NCBI GenBank assembly: GCA_964019055.1
Contig: OZ025223.1
Location: 5,508,625 to 5,572,624 of the forward strand
Reading direction: 5' to 3'
DNA: 64,000 bases
From: Anthopleura xanthogrammica
Taxonomy: Eukaryota > Cnidaria > Anthozoa > Actiniaria > Actiniidae
Position 1 is the first letter of the stretch, and each line of letters opens with the position of its first letter. Below, piece by piece: positions 24,280 through 38,100 of the stretch. The notes below the pieces were generated by a model, which saw nothing but the letters and a program-made list of their open reading frames with translations, ran no database searches and was not told the origin of the DNA. The translations under genes were made by a program, and so were the position numbers.

Positions 24280-27200
24280 TGAGCAAAAAGTGGGGGTTTC
24301 AGCAAACAGGTCACGCCGTAAGCGAAAAACCTGGTTTTGAGAGCCAAAATGGCCATTTTTCAGTTTTTTGGGCTAAAAAGTTTTTTTTTCCTGCAAAACA
24401 GTGTTTTGGACACCCAAAATGTGCTTTTCTCGTCCAAAGCTTGCGTTTAGCAGTGAAAACGTCGTGTTTTGAGCAAAAGAAAATTCTCAGCAAATTTCAA
24501 ATTTTCTCAGCAAAAAACAGCTTTTTTGACCAAAAAGCAGCTTTACTCAGCCAAAACCGAATTTTTTTTCGCCAAAACGTCGTGTTTTTATCTCAAGAGG
24601 TATTATCATGAGCAAAAAGTGGGGGTTTCAGCAAACAGGTCACGCCGTAAGCGAAAAACCTGGTTTTCAGAGCCAAAATGGCCATTTTTCAGTTTTTTGG
24701 GCTAAAAAGTTTTTTTTTCCAGCAAAACAGTGTTTTGGACAGCCAAAATGTGCTTTTCTCGTCCAAAGCTTGCGTTTAGCAGTGAAAACGTCGTGTTTTG
24801 AGCAAAAGAAAATTCTCAGCAAATTTCAAAGTTTCTCAGCAAAAAACAGCTTTTTTGACCAAAAAGCACCTTTACTCAGCCAAAACCGAATTTTTTTTCG
24901 CCAAAACGTCGTGTTTTTATCTCAAGAGGTATTATCATGAGCAAAAAGTGGGGGTTTCAGCAAACAGGTCACGCCGTAAGCGAAAAACCTGGTTTTGAGA
25001 GCCAAAATGGCCATTTTTCAGTTTTTTGGGCTAAAAAGTTTTTTTTTCCTGCAAAACAGTGTTTTGGACACCCAAAATGTGCTTTTCTCGTCCAAAGCTT
25101 GCGTTTAGCAGTGAAAACGTCGTGTTTTGAGCAAAAGAAAATTCTCAGCAAATTTCAAAGTTTCTCAGCAAAAAACAGCTTTTTTGACCAAAAAGCACCT
25201 TTACTGAGCCAAAAGCGAATTTTTTTTCGCCAAAACGTCGTGTTTTTATCTCAAGAGGTATTATCATGAGCAAAAAGTGGGGGTTTCAGCAAACAGGTCA
25301 CGCCGTAAGCGAAAAACCTGGTTTTGAGAGCCAAAATGGCCATTTTTCAGTTTTTTGGGCTAAAAAGTTTTTTTTTTCCAGCAAAACAGTGTTTTGGACA
25401 CCCAAAATGTGCTTTTCTCGTCCAAAGCTTGCGTTTAGCAGTGAAAACGTCGTGTTTTGAGCAAAAGAAAATTCTCAGCAAATTTCAAAGTTTCTCAGCA
25501 AAAAACAGCTTTTTTGACCAAAAAGCACCTTTACTCAGCCAAAAGCGAATTTTTTTTCGCCAAAACGTCGTGTTTTTATCTCAAGAGGTATTATCATGAG
25601 CAAAAAGTGGGGGTTTCAGCAAACAGGTCACGCCGTAAGCGAAAAACCTGGTTTTGAGAGCCAAAATGGCCATTTTTCAGTTTTTTGGGCTAAAAAGTTT
25701 TTTTTTCCAGCAAAACAGTGTTTTGGACACCCAAAATGTGCTTTTCTCGTCCAAAGCTTGCGTTTAGCAGTGAAAACGTCGTGTTTTGAGCAAAAGAAAA
25801 TTCTCAGCAAATTTCAAAGTTTCTCAGCAAAAAACAGCTTTTTTGACCAAAAAGCACCTTTACTCAGCCAAAAGCGAATTTTTTTTCGCCAAAACGTCGT
25901 GTTTTTATCTCAAGAGGTATTATCATGAGCAAAAAGTGGGGGTTTCAGCAAACAGGTCACGCCGTAAGCGAAAAACCTGGTTTTGAGAGCCAAAATGGCC
26001 ATTTTTCAGTTTTTTGGGCTAAAAAGTTTTTTTTTCCAGCAAAACAGTGTTTTGGACACCCAAAATGTGCTTTTCTCGTCCAAAGCTTGCGTTTAGCAGT
26101 GAAAACGTCGTGTTTTGAGCAAAAGAAAATTCTCAGCAAATTTCAAAGTTTCTCAGCAAAAAACAGCTTTTTTGACCAAAAAGCACCTTTACTCAGCCAA
26201 AACCGAATTTTTTTTCGCCAAAACGTCGTGTTTTTATCTCAAGAGGTATTATCATGAGCAAAAAGTGGGGGTTTCAGCAAACAGGTCACGCCGTAAGCGA
26301 AAAACCTGGTTTTGAGAGCCAAAATGGCCATTTTTCAGTTTTTTGGGCTAAAAAGTTTTTTTTTCCAGCAAAACAGTGTTTTGGACACCCAAAATGTGCT
26401 TTTCTCGTCCAAAGCTTGCGTTTAGCAGTGAAAACGTCGTGTTTTGAGCAAAAGAAAATTCTCAGCAAATTTCAAAGTTTCTCAGCAAAAAACAGCTTTT
26501 TTGACCAAAAAGCACCTTTACTGAGCCAAAACCGAATTTTTTTTCGCCAAAACGTCGTGTTTTTATCTCAAGAGGTATTATCATGAGCAAAAAGTGGGGG
26601 TTTCAGCAAACAGGTCACGCCGTAAGCGAAAAACCTGGTTTTGAGAGCCAAAATGGCCATTTTTCAGTTTTTTGGGCTAAAAAGTTTTTTTTCCCAGCAA
26701 AACAGTGTTTTGGACAGCCAAAATGTGCTTTTCTCGTCCAAAGCTTGCGTTTAGCAGTGAAAACGTCGTGTTTTGAGCAAAAGAAAATTCTCAGGAAATT
26801 TCAAATTTTCTCAGCAAAAAACAGCTTTTTTGACCAAAAAGCACCTTTACTCAGCCAAAAGCGAATTTTTTTTCGCCAAAACGTCGTGTTTTTATCTCAA
26901 GAGGTATTATCATGAGCAAAAAGTGGGGGTTTCAGCAAACAGGTCACGCCGTAAGCGAAAAACCTGGTTTTGAGAGCCAAAATGGCCATTTTTCAGTTTT
27001 TTGGGCTAAAAAGTTTTTTTCCCAGCAAAACAGTGTTTTGGACACCCAAAATGTGCTTTTCTCGTCCAAAGCTTCCGTTTAGCAGTGAAAACGTCGGGTT
27101 TTGAGCAAAAGAAAATTCTCAGCAAATTTCATATTTTCTCAGCAAAAAACAGCTTTTTTGACCAAAAAGCACCTTTACTCAGCCAAAACCGAATTTTTTT

Positions 27201-28555
27201 TCGCCAAAACGTCGTGTTTTTATCTCAAGAGGTATTATCATGAGCAAAAAGTGGGGGTTTCAGCAAACAGGTCACGCCGTAAGCGAAAAACCTGGTTTTG
27301 AGAGCCAAAATGGCCATTTTTCAGTTTTTTGGGCTAAAAAGTTTTTTTTCCCAGCAAAACAGTGTTTTGGACAGCCAAAATGTGCTTTTCTCGTCCAAAG
27401 CTTGCGTTTAGCAGTGAAAACGTCGTGTTTTGAGCAAAAGAAAATTCTCAGCAAATTTCAAAGTTTCTCAGCAAAAAACAGCTTTTTTGACCAAAAAGCA
27501 CCTTTACTCAGCCAAAAGCGAATTTTTTTTCGCCAAAACGTCGTGTTTTTATCTCAAGAGGTATTATCATGAGCAAAAAGTGGGGGTTTCAGCAAACAGG
27601 TCACGCCGTAAGCGAAAAACCTGGTTTTGAGAGCCAAAATGGCCATTTTTCAGTTTTTTGGGCTAAAAAGTTTTTTTTTCCAGCAAAACAGTGTTTTGGA
27701 CACCCAAAATGTGCTTTTCTCGTCCAAAGCTTGCGTTTAGCAGTGAAAACGTCGTGTTTTGAGCAAAACAAAATTCTCAGCAAATTTCAAAGTTTCTCAG
27801 CAAAAAACAGCTTTTTTGACCAAAAAGCACCTTTACTCAGCCAAAAGCGAATTTTTTTTCGCCAAAACGTCGTGTTTTTATCTCAAGAGGTATTATCATG
27901 AGCAAAAAGTGGGGGTTTCAGCAAACAGGTCACGCCGTAAGCGAAAAACCTGGTTTTGAGAGCCAAAATGGCCATTTTTCAGTTTTTTGGGCTAAAAAGT
28001 TTTTTTTTCCAGCAAAACAGTGTTTTGGACAGCCAAAATGTGCTTTTCTCGTCCAAAGCTTGCGTTTAGCAGTGAAAACGTCGTGTTTTGAGCAAAAGAA
28101 AATTCTCAGCAAATTTCAAAGTTTCTCAGCAAAAAACAGCTTTTTTGACCAAAAAGCACCTTTACTCAGCCAAAACCGAATTTTTTTTCGCCAAAACGTC
28201 GTGTTTTTATCTCAAGAGGTATTATCATGAGCAAAAAGTGGGGGTTTCAGCAAACAGGTCACGCCGTAAGCGAAAAACCTGGTTTTGAGAGCCAAAATGG
28301 CCATTTTTCAGTTTTTTGGGCTAAAAAGTTTTTTTTTCCAGCAAAACAGTGTTTTGGACACCCAAAATGTGCTTTTCTCGTCCAAAGCTTGCGTTTAGCA
28401 GTGAAAACGTCGTGTTTTGAGCAAAAGAAAATTCTCAGCAAATTTCAAATTTTCTCAGCAAAAAACAGCTTTTTTGACCAAAAAGCACCTTTACTCAGCC
28501 AAAACCGAATTTTTTTTCGCCAAAACGTCGTGTTTTTATCTCAAGAGGTATTATC

Positions 28556-31500
28556 ATGAGCAAAAAGTGGGGGTTTCAGCAAACAGGTCACGCCGTAAGC
28601 GAAAAACCTGGTTTTGAGAGCCAAAATGGCCATTTTTCAGTTTTTTGGGCTAAAAATTTTTTTTTCCCAGCAAAACAGTGTTTTGGACACCCAAAATGTG
28701 CTTTTCTCGTCCAAAGCTTGCGTTTAGCAGTGAAAACGTCGTGTTTTGAGCAAAAGAAAATTCTCAGCAAATTTCAAAGTTTCTCAGCAAAAAACAGCTT
28801 TTTTGACCAAAAAGCACCTTTACTCAGCCAAAACCGAATTTTTTTTCGCCAAAACGTCGTGTTTTTATCTCAAGAGGTATTATCATGAGCAAAAAGTGGG
28901 GGTTTCAGCAAACAGGTCACGCCGTAAGCGAAAATCCTGGTTTTGAGAGCCAAAATGGCCATTTTTCAGTTTTTTGGGCTAAAAAGTTTTTTTTTTCCAG
29001 CAAAACAGTGTTTTGGACACCCAAAATGTGCTTTTCTCGTCCAAAGCTTGCGTTTAGCAGTGAAAACGTCGTGTTTTGAGCAAAAGAAAATTCTCAGCAA
29101 ATTTCAAAGTTTCTCAGCAAAAAACAGCTTTTTTGACCAAAAAGCACCTTTACTCAGCCAAAACCGAATGTTTTTTCGCCAAAACGTCGTGTTTTTATCT
29201 CAAGAGGTATTATCATGAGCAAAAAGTGGGGGTTTCAGCAAACAGGTCACGCCGTAAGCGAAAAACCTGGTTTTGAGAGCCAAAATGGCCATTTTTCAGT
29301 TTTTTGGGCTAAAAAGTTTTTTTTTCCAGCAAAACAGTGTTTTGGACAGCCAAAATGTGCTTTTCTCGTCCAAAGCTTGCGTTTAGCAGTGAAAACGTCG
29401 TGTTTTGAGCAAAAGAAAATTCTCAGCAAATTTCAAATTTTCTCAGCAAAAAACAGCTTTTTTGACCAAAAAGCACCTATACTCAGCCAAAACCGAATTT
29501 TTTTCGCCAAAACGTCGTGTTTTTATCTCAAGAGGTATTATCATGAGCAAAAAGTGGGGGTTTCAGCAAACAGGTCACGCCGTAAGCGAAAAACCTGGTT
29601 TTGAGAGCCAAAATGGCCATTTTTCAGTTTTTTGGGCTAAAAAGTTTTTTTTTCCAGCAAAACAGTGTTTTGGACACCCAAAATGTGCTTTTCTCGTCCA
29701 AAGCTTGCGTTTAGCAGTGAAAACGTCGTGTTTTGAGCAAAAGAAAATTCTCAGCAAATTTCAAATTTTCTCAGCAAAAAACAGCTTTTTTGACCAAAAA
29801 GCACCTTTACTCAGCCAAAACCGAATTTTTTTCGCCAAAACGTCGTGTTTTTATCTCAAGAGGTATTATCATGAGCAAAAAGTGGGGGTTTCAGCAAACA
29901 GGTCACGCCGTAAGCGAAAAACCTGGTTTTGAGAGCCAAAATGGCCATTTTTCAGTTTTTTGGGCTAAAAAGTTTTTTTTTCCAGCAAAACAGTGTTTTG
30001 GACAGCCAAAATGTGCTTTTCTCGTCCAAAGCTTGCGTTTAGCAGTGAAAACGTCGTGTTTTGAGCAAAAGAAAATTCTCAGCAAATTTCAAATTTTCTC
30101 AGCAAAAAACAGCTTTTTTGACCAAAAAGCACCTATACTCAGCCAAAACCGAATTTTTTTCGCCAAAACGTCGTGTTTTTATCTCAAGAGGTATTATCAT
30201 GAGCAAAAAGTGGGGGTTTCAGCAAACAGGTCACGCCGTAAGCGAAAAACCTGGTTTTGAGAGCCAAAATGGCCATTTTTCAGTTTTTTGGGCTAAAAAG
30301 TTTTTTTTTCCAGCAAAACAGTGTTTTGGACACCCAAAATGTGCTTTTCTCGTCCAAAGCTTGCGTTTAGCAGTGAAAACGTCGTGTTTTGAGCAAAAGA
30401 AAATTCTCAGCAAATTTCAAATTTTCTCAGCAAAAAACAGCTTTTTTGACCAAAAAGCACCTTTACTCAGCCAAAACCGAATTTTTTTCGCCAAAACGTC
30501 GTGTTTTTATCTCAAGAGGTATTATCATGAGCAAAAAGTGGGGGTTTCAGCAAACAGGTCACGCCGTAAGCGAAAAACCTGGTTTTGAGAGCCAAAATGG
30601 CCATTTTTCAGTTTTTTGGGCTAAAAAGTTTTTTTTTCCAGCAAAACAGTGTTTTGGACACCCAAAATGTGCTTTTCTCGTCCAAAGCTTGCGTTTAGCA
30701 GTGAAAACGTCGTGTTTTGAGCAAAAGAAAATTCTCAGCAAATTTCAAATTTTCTCAGCAAAAAACAGCTTTTTTGACCAAAAAGCACCTTTACTCAGCC
30801 AAAACCGAATTTTTTTCGCCAAAACGTCGTGTTTTTATCTCAAGAGGTATTATCATGAGCAAAAAGTGGGGGTTTCAGCAAACAGGTCACGCCGTAAGCG
30901 AAAAACCTGGTTTTGAGAGCCAAAATGGCCATTTTTCAGTTTTTTGGGCTAAAAATTTTTTTTTCCCAGCAAAACAGTGTTTTGGACACCCAAAATGTGC
31001 TTTTCTCGTCCAAAGCTTGCGTTTAGCAGTGAAAACGTCGTGTTTTGAGCAAAAGAAAATTCTCAGCAAATTTCAAAGTTTCTCAGCAAAAAACAGCTTT
31101 TTTGACCAAAAAGCACCTTTACTCAGCCAAAACCGAATTTTTTTTCGCCAAAACGTCGTGTTTTTATCTCAAGAGGTATTATCATGAGCAAAAAGTGGGG
31201 GTTTCAGCAAACAGGTCACGCCGTAAGCGAAAAACCTGGTTTTGAGAGCCAAAATGGCCATTTTTCAGTTTTTTGGGCTAAAAAGTTTTTTTTTTCCAGC
31301 AAAACAGTGTTTTGGACACCCAAAATGTGCTTTTCTCGTCCAAAGCTTGCGTTTAGCAGTGAAAACGTCGTGTTTTGAGCAAAAGAAAATTCTCAGCAAA
31401 TTTCAAAGTTTCTCAGCAAAAAACAGCTTTTTTGACCAAAAAGCACCTTTACTCAGCCAAAACCGAATTTTTTTTCGCCAAAACGTCGTGTTTTTATCTC

Positions 31501-32161
31501 AAGAGGTATTATCATGAGCAAAAAGTGGGGGTTTCAGCAAACAGGTCACGCCGTAAGCGAAAATCCTGGTTTTGAGAGCCAAAATGGCCATTTTTCAGTT
31601 TTTTGGGCTAAAAAGTTTTTTTTTTCCAGCAAAACAGTGTTTTGGACACCCAAAATGTGCTTTTCTCGTCCAAAGCTTGCGTTTAGCAGTGAAAACGTCG
31701 TGTTTTGAGCAAAAGAAAATTCTCAGCAAATTTCAAAGTTTCTCAGCAAAAAACAGCTTTTTTGACCAAAAAGCACCTTTACTCAGCCAAAACCGAATGT
31801 TTTTTCGCCAAAACGTCGTGTTTTTATCTCAAGAGGTATTATCATGAGCAAAAAGTGGGGGTTTCAGCAAACAGGTCACGCCGTAAGCGAAAAACCTGGT
31901 TTTGAGAGCCAAAATGGCCATTTTTCAGTTTTTTGGGCTAAAAAGTTTTTTTTTCCAGCAAAACAGTGTTTTGGACACCCAAAATGTGCTTTTCTCGTCC
32001 AAAGCTTGCGTTTAGCAGTGAAAACGTCGTGTTTTGAGCAAAAGAAAATTCTCAGCAAATTTCAAATTTTCTCAGCAAAAAACAGCTTTTTTGACCAAAA
32101 AGCACCTATACTCAGCCAAAACCGAATTTTTTTCGCCAAAACGTCGTGTTTTTATCTCAAG
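28556..32161. repeat. Segmental duplication inside the satellite (2629-bp offset)
   Basis: A GCGAAAATCCTGG variant near 28,930 and 31,559 and a CCGAATGTTTTTTCG variant near 29,165 and 31,794 are both offset by 2629 bp (8 units). An AAAAATTTTTTTTTCCC variant near 28,653 and 30,952 is offset by 2299 bp (7 units), so one monomer was gained between markers. Confidence 0.8.
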
Positions 32162-35100
32162 AGGTATTATCATGAGCAAAAAGTGGGGGTTTCAGCAAAC
32201 AGGTCACGCCGTAAGCGAAAAACCTGGTTTTGAGAGCCAAAATGGCCATTTTTCAGTTTTTTGGGCTAAAAAGTTTTTTTTTCCAGCAAAACAGTGTTTT
32301 GGACACCCAAAATGTGCTTTTCTCGTCCAAAGCTTGCGTTTAGCAGTGAAAACGTCGTGTTTTGAGCAAAAGAAAATTCTCAGCAAATTTCAAATTTTCT
32401 CAGCAAAAAACAGCTTTTTTGACCAAAAAGCACCTATACTCAGCCAAAACCGAATTTTTTTCGCCAAAACGTCGTGTTTTTATCTCAAGAGGTATTATCA
32501 TGAGCAAAAAGTGGGGGTTTCAGCAAACAGGTCACGCCGTAAGCGAAAAACCTGGTTTTGAGAGCCAAAATGGCCATTTTTCAGTTTTTTGGGCTAAAAA
32601 GTTTTTTTTTCCAGCAAAACAGTGTTTTGGACACCCAAAATGTGCTTTTCTCGTCCAAAGCTTGCGTTTAGCAGTGAAAACGTCGTGTTTTGAGCAAAAG
32701 AAAATTCTCAGCAAATTTCAAAGTTTCTCAGCAAAAAACAGCTTTTTTGACCAAAAAGCACCTTTACTCAGCCAAAACCGAATTTTTTTTCGCCAAAACG
32801 TCGTGTTTTTATCTCAAGAGGTATTATCATGAGCAAAAAGTGGGGGTTTCAGCAAACAGGTCACGCCGTAAGCGAAAAACCTGGTTTTGAGAGCCAAAAT
32901 GGCCATTTTTCAGTTTTTTGGGCTAAAAAGTTTTTTTTTTCCAGCAAAACAGTGTTTTGGACACCCAAAATGTGCTTTTCTCGTCCAAAGCTTGCGTTTA
33001 GCAGTGAAAACGTCGTGTTTTGAGCAAAAGAAAATTCTCAGCAAATTTCAAAGTTTCTCAGCAAAAAACAGCTTTTTTGACCAAAAAGCACCTTTACTCA
33101 GCCAAAACCGAATTTTTTTTCGCCAAAACGTCGTGTTTTTATCTCAAGAGGTATTATCATGAGCAAAAAGTGGGGGTTTCAGCAAACAGGTCACGCCGTA
33201 AGCGAAAAACCTGGTTTTGAGAGCCAAAATGGCCATTTTTCAGTTTTTTGGGCTAAAAAGTTTTTTTTTCCAGCAAAACAGTGTTTTGGACACCCAAAAT
33301 GTGCTTTTCTCGTCCAAAGCTTGCGTTTAGCAGTGAAAACGTCGTGTTTTGAGGAAAAGAAAATTCTCAGCAAATTTCAAAGTTTCTCAGCAAAAAACAG
33401 CTTTTTTGACCAAAAAGCACCTTTACTCAGCCAAAACCGAATTTTTTTTCGCCAAAACGTCGTGTTTTTATCTCAAGAGGTATTATCATGAGCAAAAAGT
33501 GGGGGTTTCAGCAAACAGGTCACGCCGTAAGCGAAAAACCTGGTTTTGAGAGCCAAAATGGCCATTTTTCAGTTTTTTGGGCTAAAAAGTTTTTTTTTCC
33601 AGCAAAACAGTGTTTTGGACACCCAAAATGTGCTTTTCTCGTCCAAAGCTTGCGTTTAGCAGTGAAAACGTTGTGTTTTGAGGAAAAGAAAATTCTCAGC
33701 AAATTTCAAAGTTTCTCAGCAAAAAACAGCTTTTTTGACCAAAAAGCACCTTTACTCAGCCAAAACCGAATTTGTTTTCGCCAAAACGTCGTGTTTTTAT
33801 CTCAAGAGGTATTATCATGAGCAAAAAGTGGGGGTTTCAGCAAACAGGTCACGCCGTAAGTGAAAAACCTGGTTTTGAGAGCCAAAATGGCCATTTTTCA
33901 GTTTTTTGGGCTAAAAAGTTTTTTTTTCCAGCAAAACAGTGTTTTGGACACCCAAAATGTGCTTTTCTCGTCCAAAGCTTGCGTTTAGCAGTGAAAACGT
34001 CGTGTTTTGAGCAAAAGAAAATTCTCAGCAAATTTCAAAGTTTCTCAGCAAAAAACAGCTTTTTTGACCAAAAAGCACCTTTACTCAGCCAAAACCGAAT
34101 TTTTTTTCGCCAAAACGTCGTGTTTTTATCTCAAGAGGTATTATCATGAGCAAAAAGTGGGGGTTTCAGCAAACAGGTCACGCCGTAAGCGAAAAACCTG
34201 GTTTTGAGAGCCAAAATGGGCATTTTTCAGTTTTTTGGGCTAAAAAGTTTTTTTTTCCAGCAAAACAGTGTTTTGGACAGCCAAAATGTGCTTTTCTCGT
34301 CCAAAGCTTGCGTTTAGCAGTGAAAACGTCGTGTTTTGAGCAAAAGAAAATTCTCAGCAAATTTCAAAGTTTCTCAGCAAAAAAGAGCTTTTTTGACCAA
34401 AAAGCACCTTTACTCGGCCAAAACCGAATTTTTTTTCGCCAAAACGTCGTGTTTTTATCTCAAGAGGTATTATCATGAGCAAAAAGTGGGGGTTTCAGCA
34501 AACAGGTCACGCCGTAAGCGAAAAACCTGGTTTTGAGAGCCAAAATGGCCATTTTTCAGTTTTTTGGGCTAAAAAGTTTTTTTTTCCAGCAAAACAGTGT
34601 TTTGGACACCCAAAATGTGCTTTTCTCGTCCAAAGCTTGCGTTTAGCAGTGAAAACGTCGTGTTTTGAGCAAAAGAAAATTCTCAGCAAATTTCAAATTT
34701 TCTCAGCAAAAAACAGTTTTTTTGACCAAAAAGCACCTTTACTCAGCCAAAACCGAATTTGTTTTCGCCAAAACGTCGTGTTTTTATCTCAAGAGGTATT
34801 ATCATGAGCAAAAAGTGGGGGTTTCAGCAAACAGGTCACGCCGTAAGCGAAAAACCTGGTTTTGAGAGCCAAAATGGCCATTTTTCAGTTTTTTGGGCTA
34901 AAAAGATTTTTTTCCGAGCAAAACAGTGTTTTGGACACCCAAAATGTGCTTTTCTCGTCCAAAGCTTGCGTTTAGCAGTGAAAACGTCGTGTTTTGAGCA
35001 AAAGAAAATTCTCAGCAAATTTCAAAGTTTCTCAGCAAAAAACAGCTTTTTTGACCAAAAAGCACCTTTACTCAGCCAAAAGCGAATTTTTTTTCGCCAA

Positions 35101-38100
35101 AACGTCGTGTTTTTATCTCAAGAGGTATTATCATGAGCAAAAAGTGGGGGTTTCAGCAAACAGGTCACGCCGTAAGCGAAAAACCTGGTTTTGAGAGCCA
35201 AAATGGGCATTTTTCAGTTTTTTGGGCTAAAAAGTTTTTTTTTCCAGCAAAACAGTGTTTTGGACACCCAAAATGTGCTTTTCTCGTCCAAAGCTTGCGT
35301 TTAGCAGTGAAAACGTCGTGTTTTGAGCAAAAGAAAATTCTCAGCAAATTTCAAATTTTCTCAGCAAAAAACAGCTTTCTTGACCAAAAAGCACCTTTAC
35401 TCAGCCAAAACCGAATTTGTTTTCGCCAAAACGTCGTGTTTTTATCTCAAGAGGTATTATCATGAGCAAAAAGTGGGGGTTTCAGCAAACAGGTCACGCC
35501 GTAAGCGAAAAACCTGGTTTTGAGAGCCAAAATGGGCATTTTTCAGTTTTTTGGGCTAAAAAGATTTTTTTCCCAGCAAAACAGTGTTTTGGACACCCAA
35601 AATGTGCTTTTCTCGTCCAAAGCTTGCGTTTAGCAGTGAAAACGTCGTGTTTTGAGCAAAAGAAAATTCTCAGCAAATTTCAAAGTTTCTCAGCAAAAAA
35701 CAGCTTTTTTGACCAAAAAGCACCTTTACTCAGCCAAAAGCGAATTTTTTTTCGCCAAAACGTCGTGTTTATATCTCAAGAGGTATTATCATGAGCAAAA
35801 AGTGCGGGTTTCAGCAAACAGGTCACGCCGTAAGCGAAAATCCTGGTTTTGAGAGCCAAACTGGCCATTTTTCAGTTTTTTGGGCTAAAAAGTTTTTTTT
35901 CCCAGCAAAACAGTGTTTTGGACACCCAAAATGTGCTTTTCTCGTCCAAAGCTTGCGTTTAGCAGTGAAAACGTCGTGTTTTGAGCAAAAGAAAATTCTC
36001 AGCAAATTTCAAATTTTCTCAGCAAAAAACAGCTTTTTTGACCAAAAAGCACCTTTACTCAGCCAAAACCGAATTTTTTTTCGCCAAAACGTCGTGTTTT
36101 TATCTCAAGAGGTATTATCATGAGCAAAAAGTGGGGGGTTTCAGCAAACAGGTCACGCCGTAAGCGAAAAACCTGGTTTTGAGAGCCAAAATGGCCATTT
36201 TTCAGTTTTTTGGGCTAAAAAGTTTTTTTTTCCAGCAAAACAGTGTTTTGGACAGCCAAAATGTGCTTTTCTCGTCCAAAGCTTGCGTTTAGCAGTGAAA
36301 ACGTCGTGTTTTGAGCAAAAGAAAATTCTCAGCAAATTTCAAATTTTCTCAGCAAAAAACAGGTTTTTTGACCAAAAAGCACCTTTACTCAGCCAAAACC
36401 GAATTTGTTTTCGCCAAAACGTCGTGTTTTTATCTCAAGAGGTATTATCATGAGCAAAAAGTGGGGGTTTCAGCAAACAGGTCACGCCGTAAGCGAAAAA
36501 CCTGGTTTTGAGAGCCAAAATGGCCATTTTCAGTTTTTTGGGCTAAAAAGTTTTTTTTTTCCAGCAAAACAGTGTTTTGGACAGCCAAAATGTGCTTTTC
36601 TCGTCCAAAGCTTGCGTTTAGCAGTGAAAACGTCGTGTTTTGAGCAAAAGAAAATTCTCAGCAAATTTCAAATTTTCTCAGCAAAAAACAGCTTTTTTGA
36701 CCAAAAAGCACCTTTACTCAGCCAAAACCGAATTTTTTTTCGCCAAAACGTCGTGCTTTTATCTCAAGAGGTATTATCATGAGCAAAAAGTGGGGGTTTC
36801 AGCAAACAGGTCACGCCGTAAGCGAAAAACCTGGTTTTGAGAGCCAAAATGGCCATTTTTCAGTTTTTTGGGCTAAAAAGTTTTTTTTTCCAGCAAAACA
36901 GTGTTTTGGACAGCCAAAATGTGCTTTTCTCGTCCAAAGCTTGCGTTTAGCAGTGAAAACGTCGTGTTTTGAGCAAAAGAAAATTCTCAGCAAATTTCAA
37001 ATTTTCTCAGCAAAAAACAGCTTTTTTGACCAAAAAGCACCTTTACTCAGCCAAAACCGAATTTGTTTTCGCCAAAACGTCGTGTTTTATCTCAAGAGGT
37101 ATTATCATGAGCAAAAAGTGGGGGTTTCAGCAAACAGGTCACGCCGTAAGCGAAAAACCTGGTTTTGAGAGCCAAAATGGCCATTTTTCAGTTTTTTGGG
37201 CTAAAAAGTTTTTTTTTCCAGCAAAACAGTGTTTTGGACAGCCAAAATGTGCTTTTCTCGTCCAAAGCTTGCGTTTAGCAGTGAAAACGTCGTGTTTTGA
37301 GCAAAAGAAAATTCTCAGCAAATTTCAAATTTTCTCAGCAAAAAACAGCTTTTTTGACCAAAAAGCACCTTTACTCAGCCAAAACCGAATTTTTTTTTGG
37401 CCAAAACGTCGTGTTTTTATCTCAAGAGGTATTATCATGAGCAAAAAGTGGGGGTTTCAGCAAACAGGTCACGCCGTAAGCGAAAAACCTGGTTTTGAGA
37501 GCCAAAATGGCCATTTTTCAGTTTTTTGGGCTAAAAAGTTTTTTTTTCCAGCAAAACAGTGTTTTGGACAGCCAAAATGTGCTTTTCTCGTCCAAAGCTT
37601 GCGTTTAGCAGTGAAAACGTCGTGTTTTGAGCAAAAGAAAATTCTCAGCAAATTTCAAATTTTCTCAGCAAAAAACAGCTTTTTTGACCAAAAAGCACCT
37701 ATACTCAGCCAAAACCGAGTTTTTTTTCGCCAAAACGTCGTGTTTTTATCTCAAGAGGTATTATCATGAGCAAAAAGTGGGGGTTTCAGCAAACAGGTCA
37801 CGCCGTAAGCGAAAAACCTGGTTTTGAGAGCCAAAATGGCCATTTTTCAGTTTTTTGGGCTAAAAAGTTTTTTTTTCCAGCAAAACAGTGTTTTGGACAG
37901 CCAAAATGTGCTTTTCTCGTCCAAAGCTTGCGTTTAGCAGTGAAAACGTCGTGTTTTGAGCAAAAGAAAATTCTCAGCAAATTTCAAATTTTCTCAGCAA
38001 AAAACAGCTTTTTTGACCAAAAAGCACCTTTACTCAGCCAAAACCGAATTTTTTTTCGGCAAAACGTCGTGTTTTTATCTCAAGAGGTATTATCATGAGC

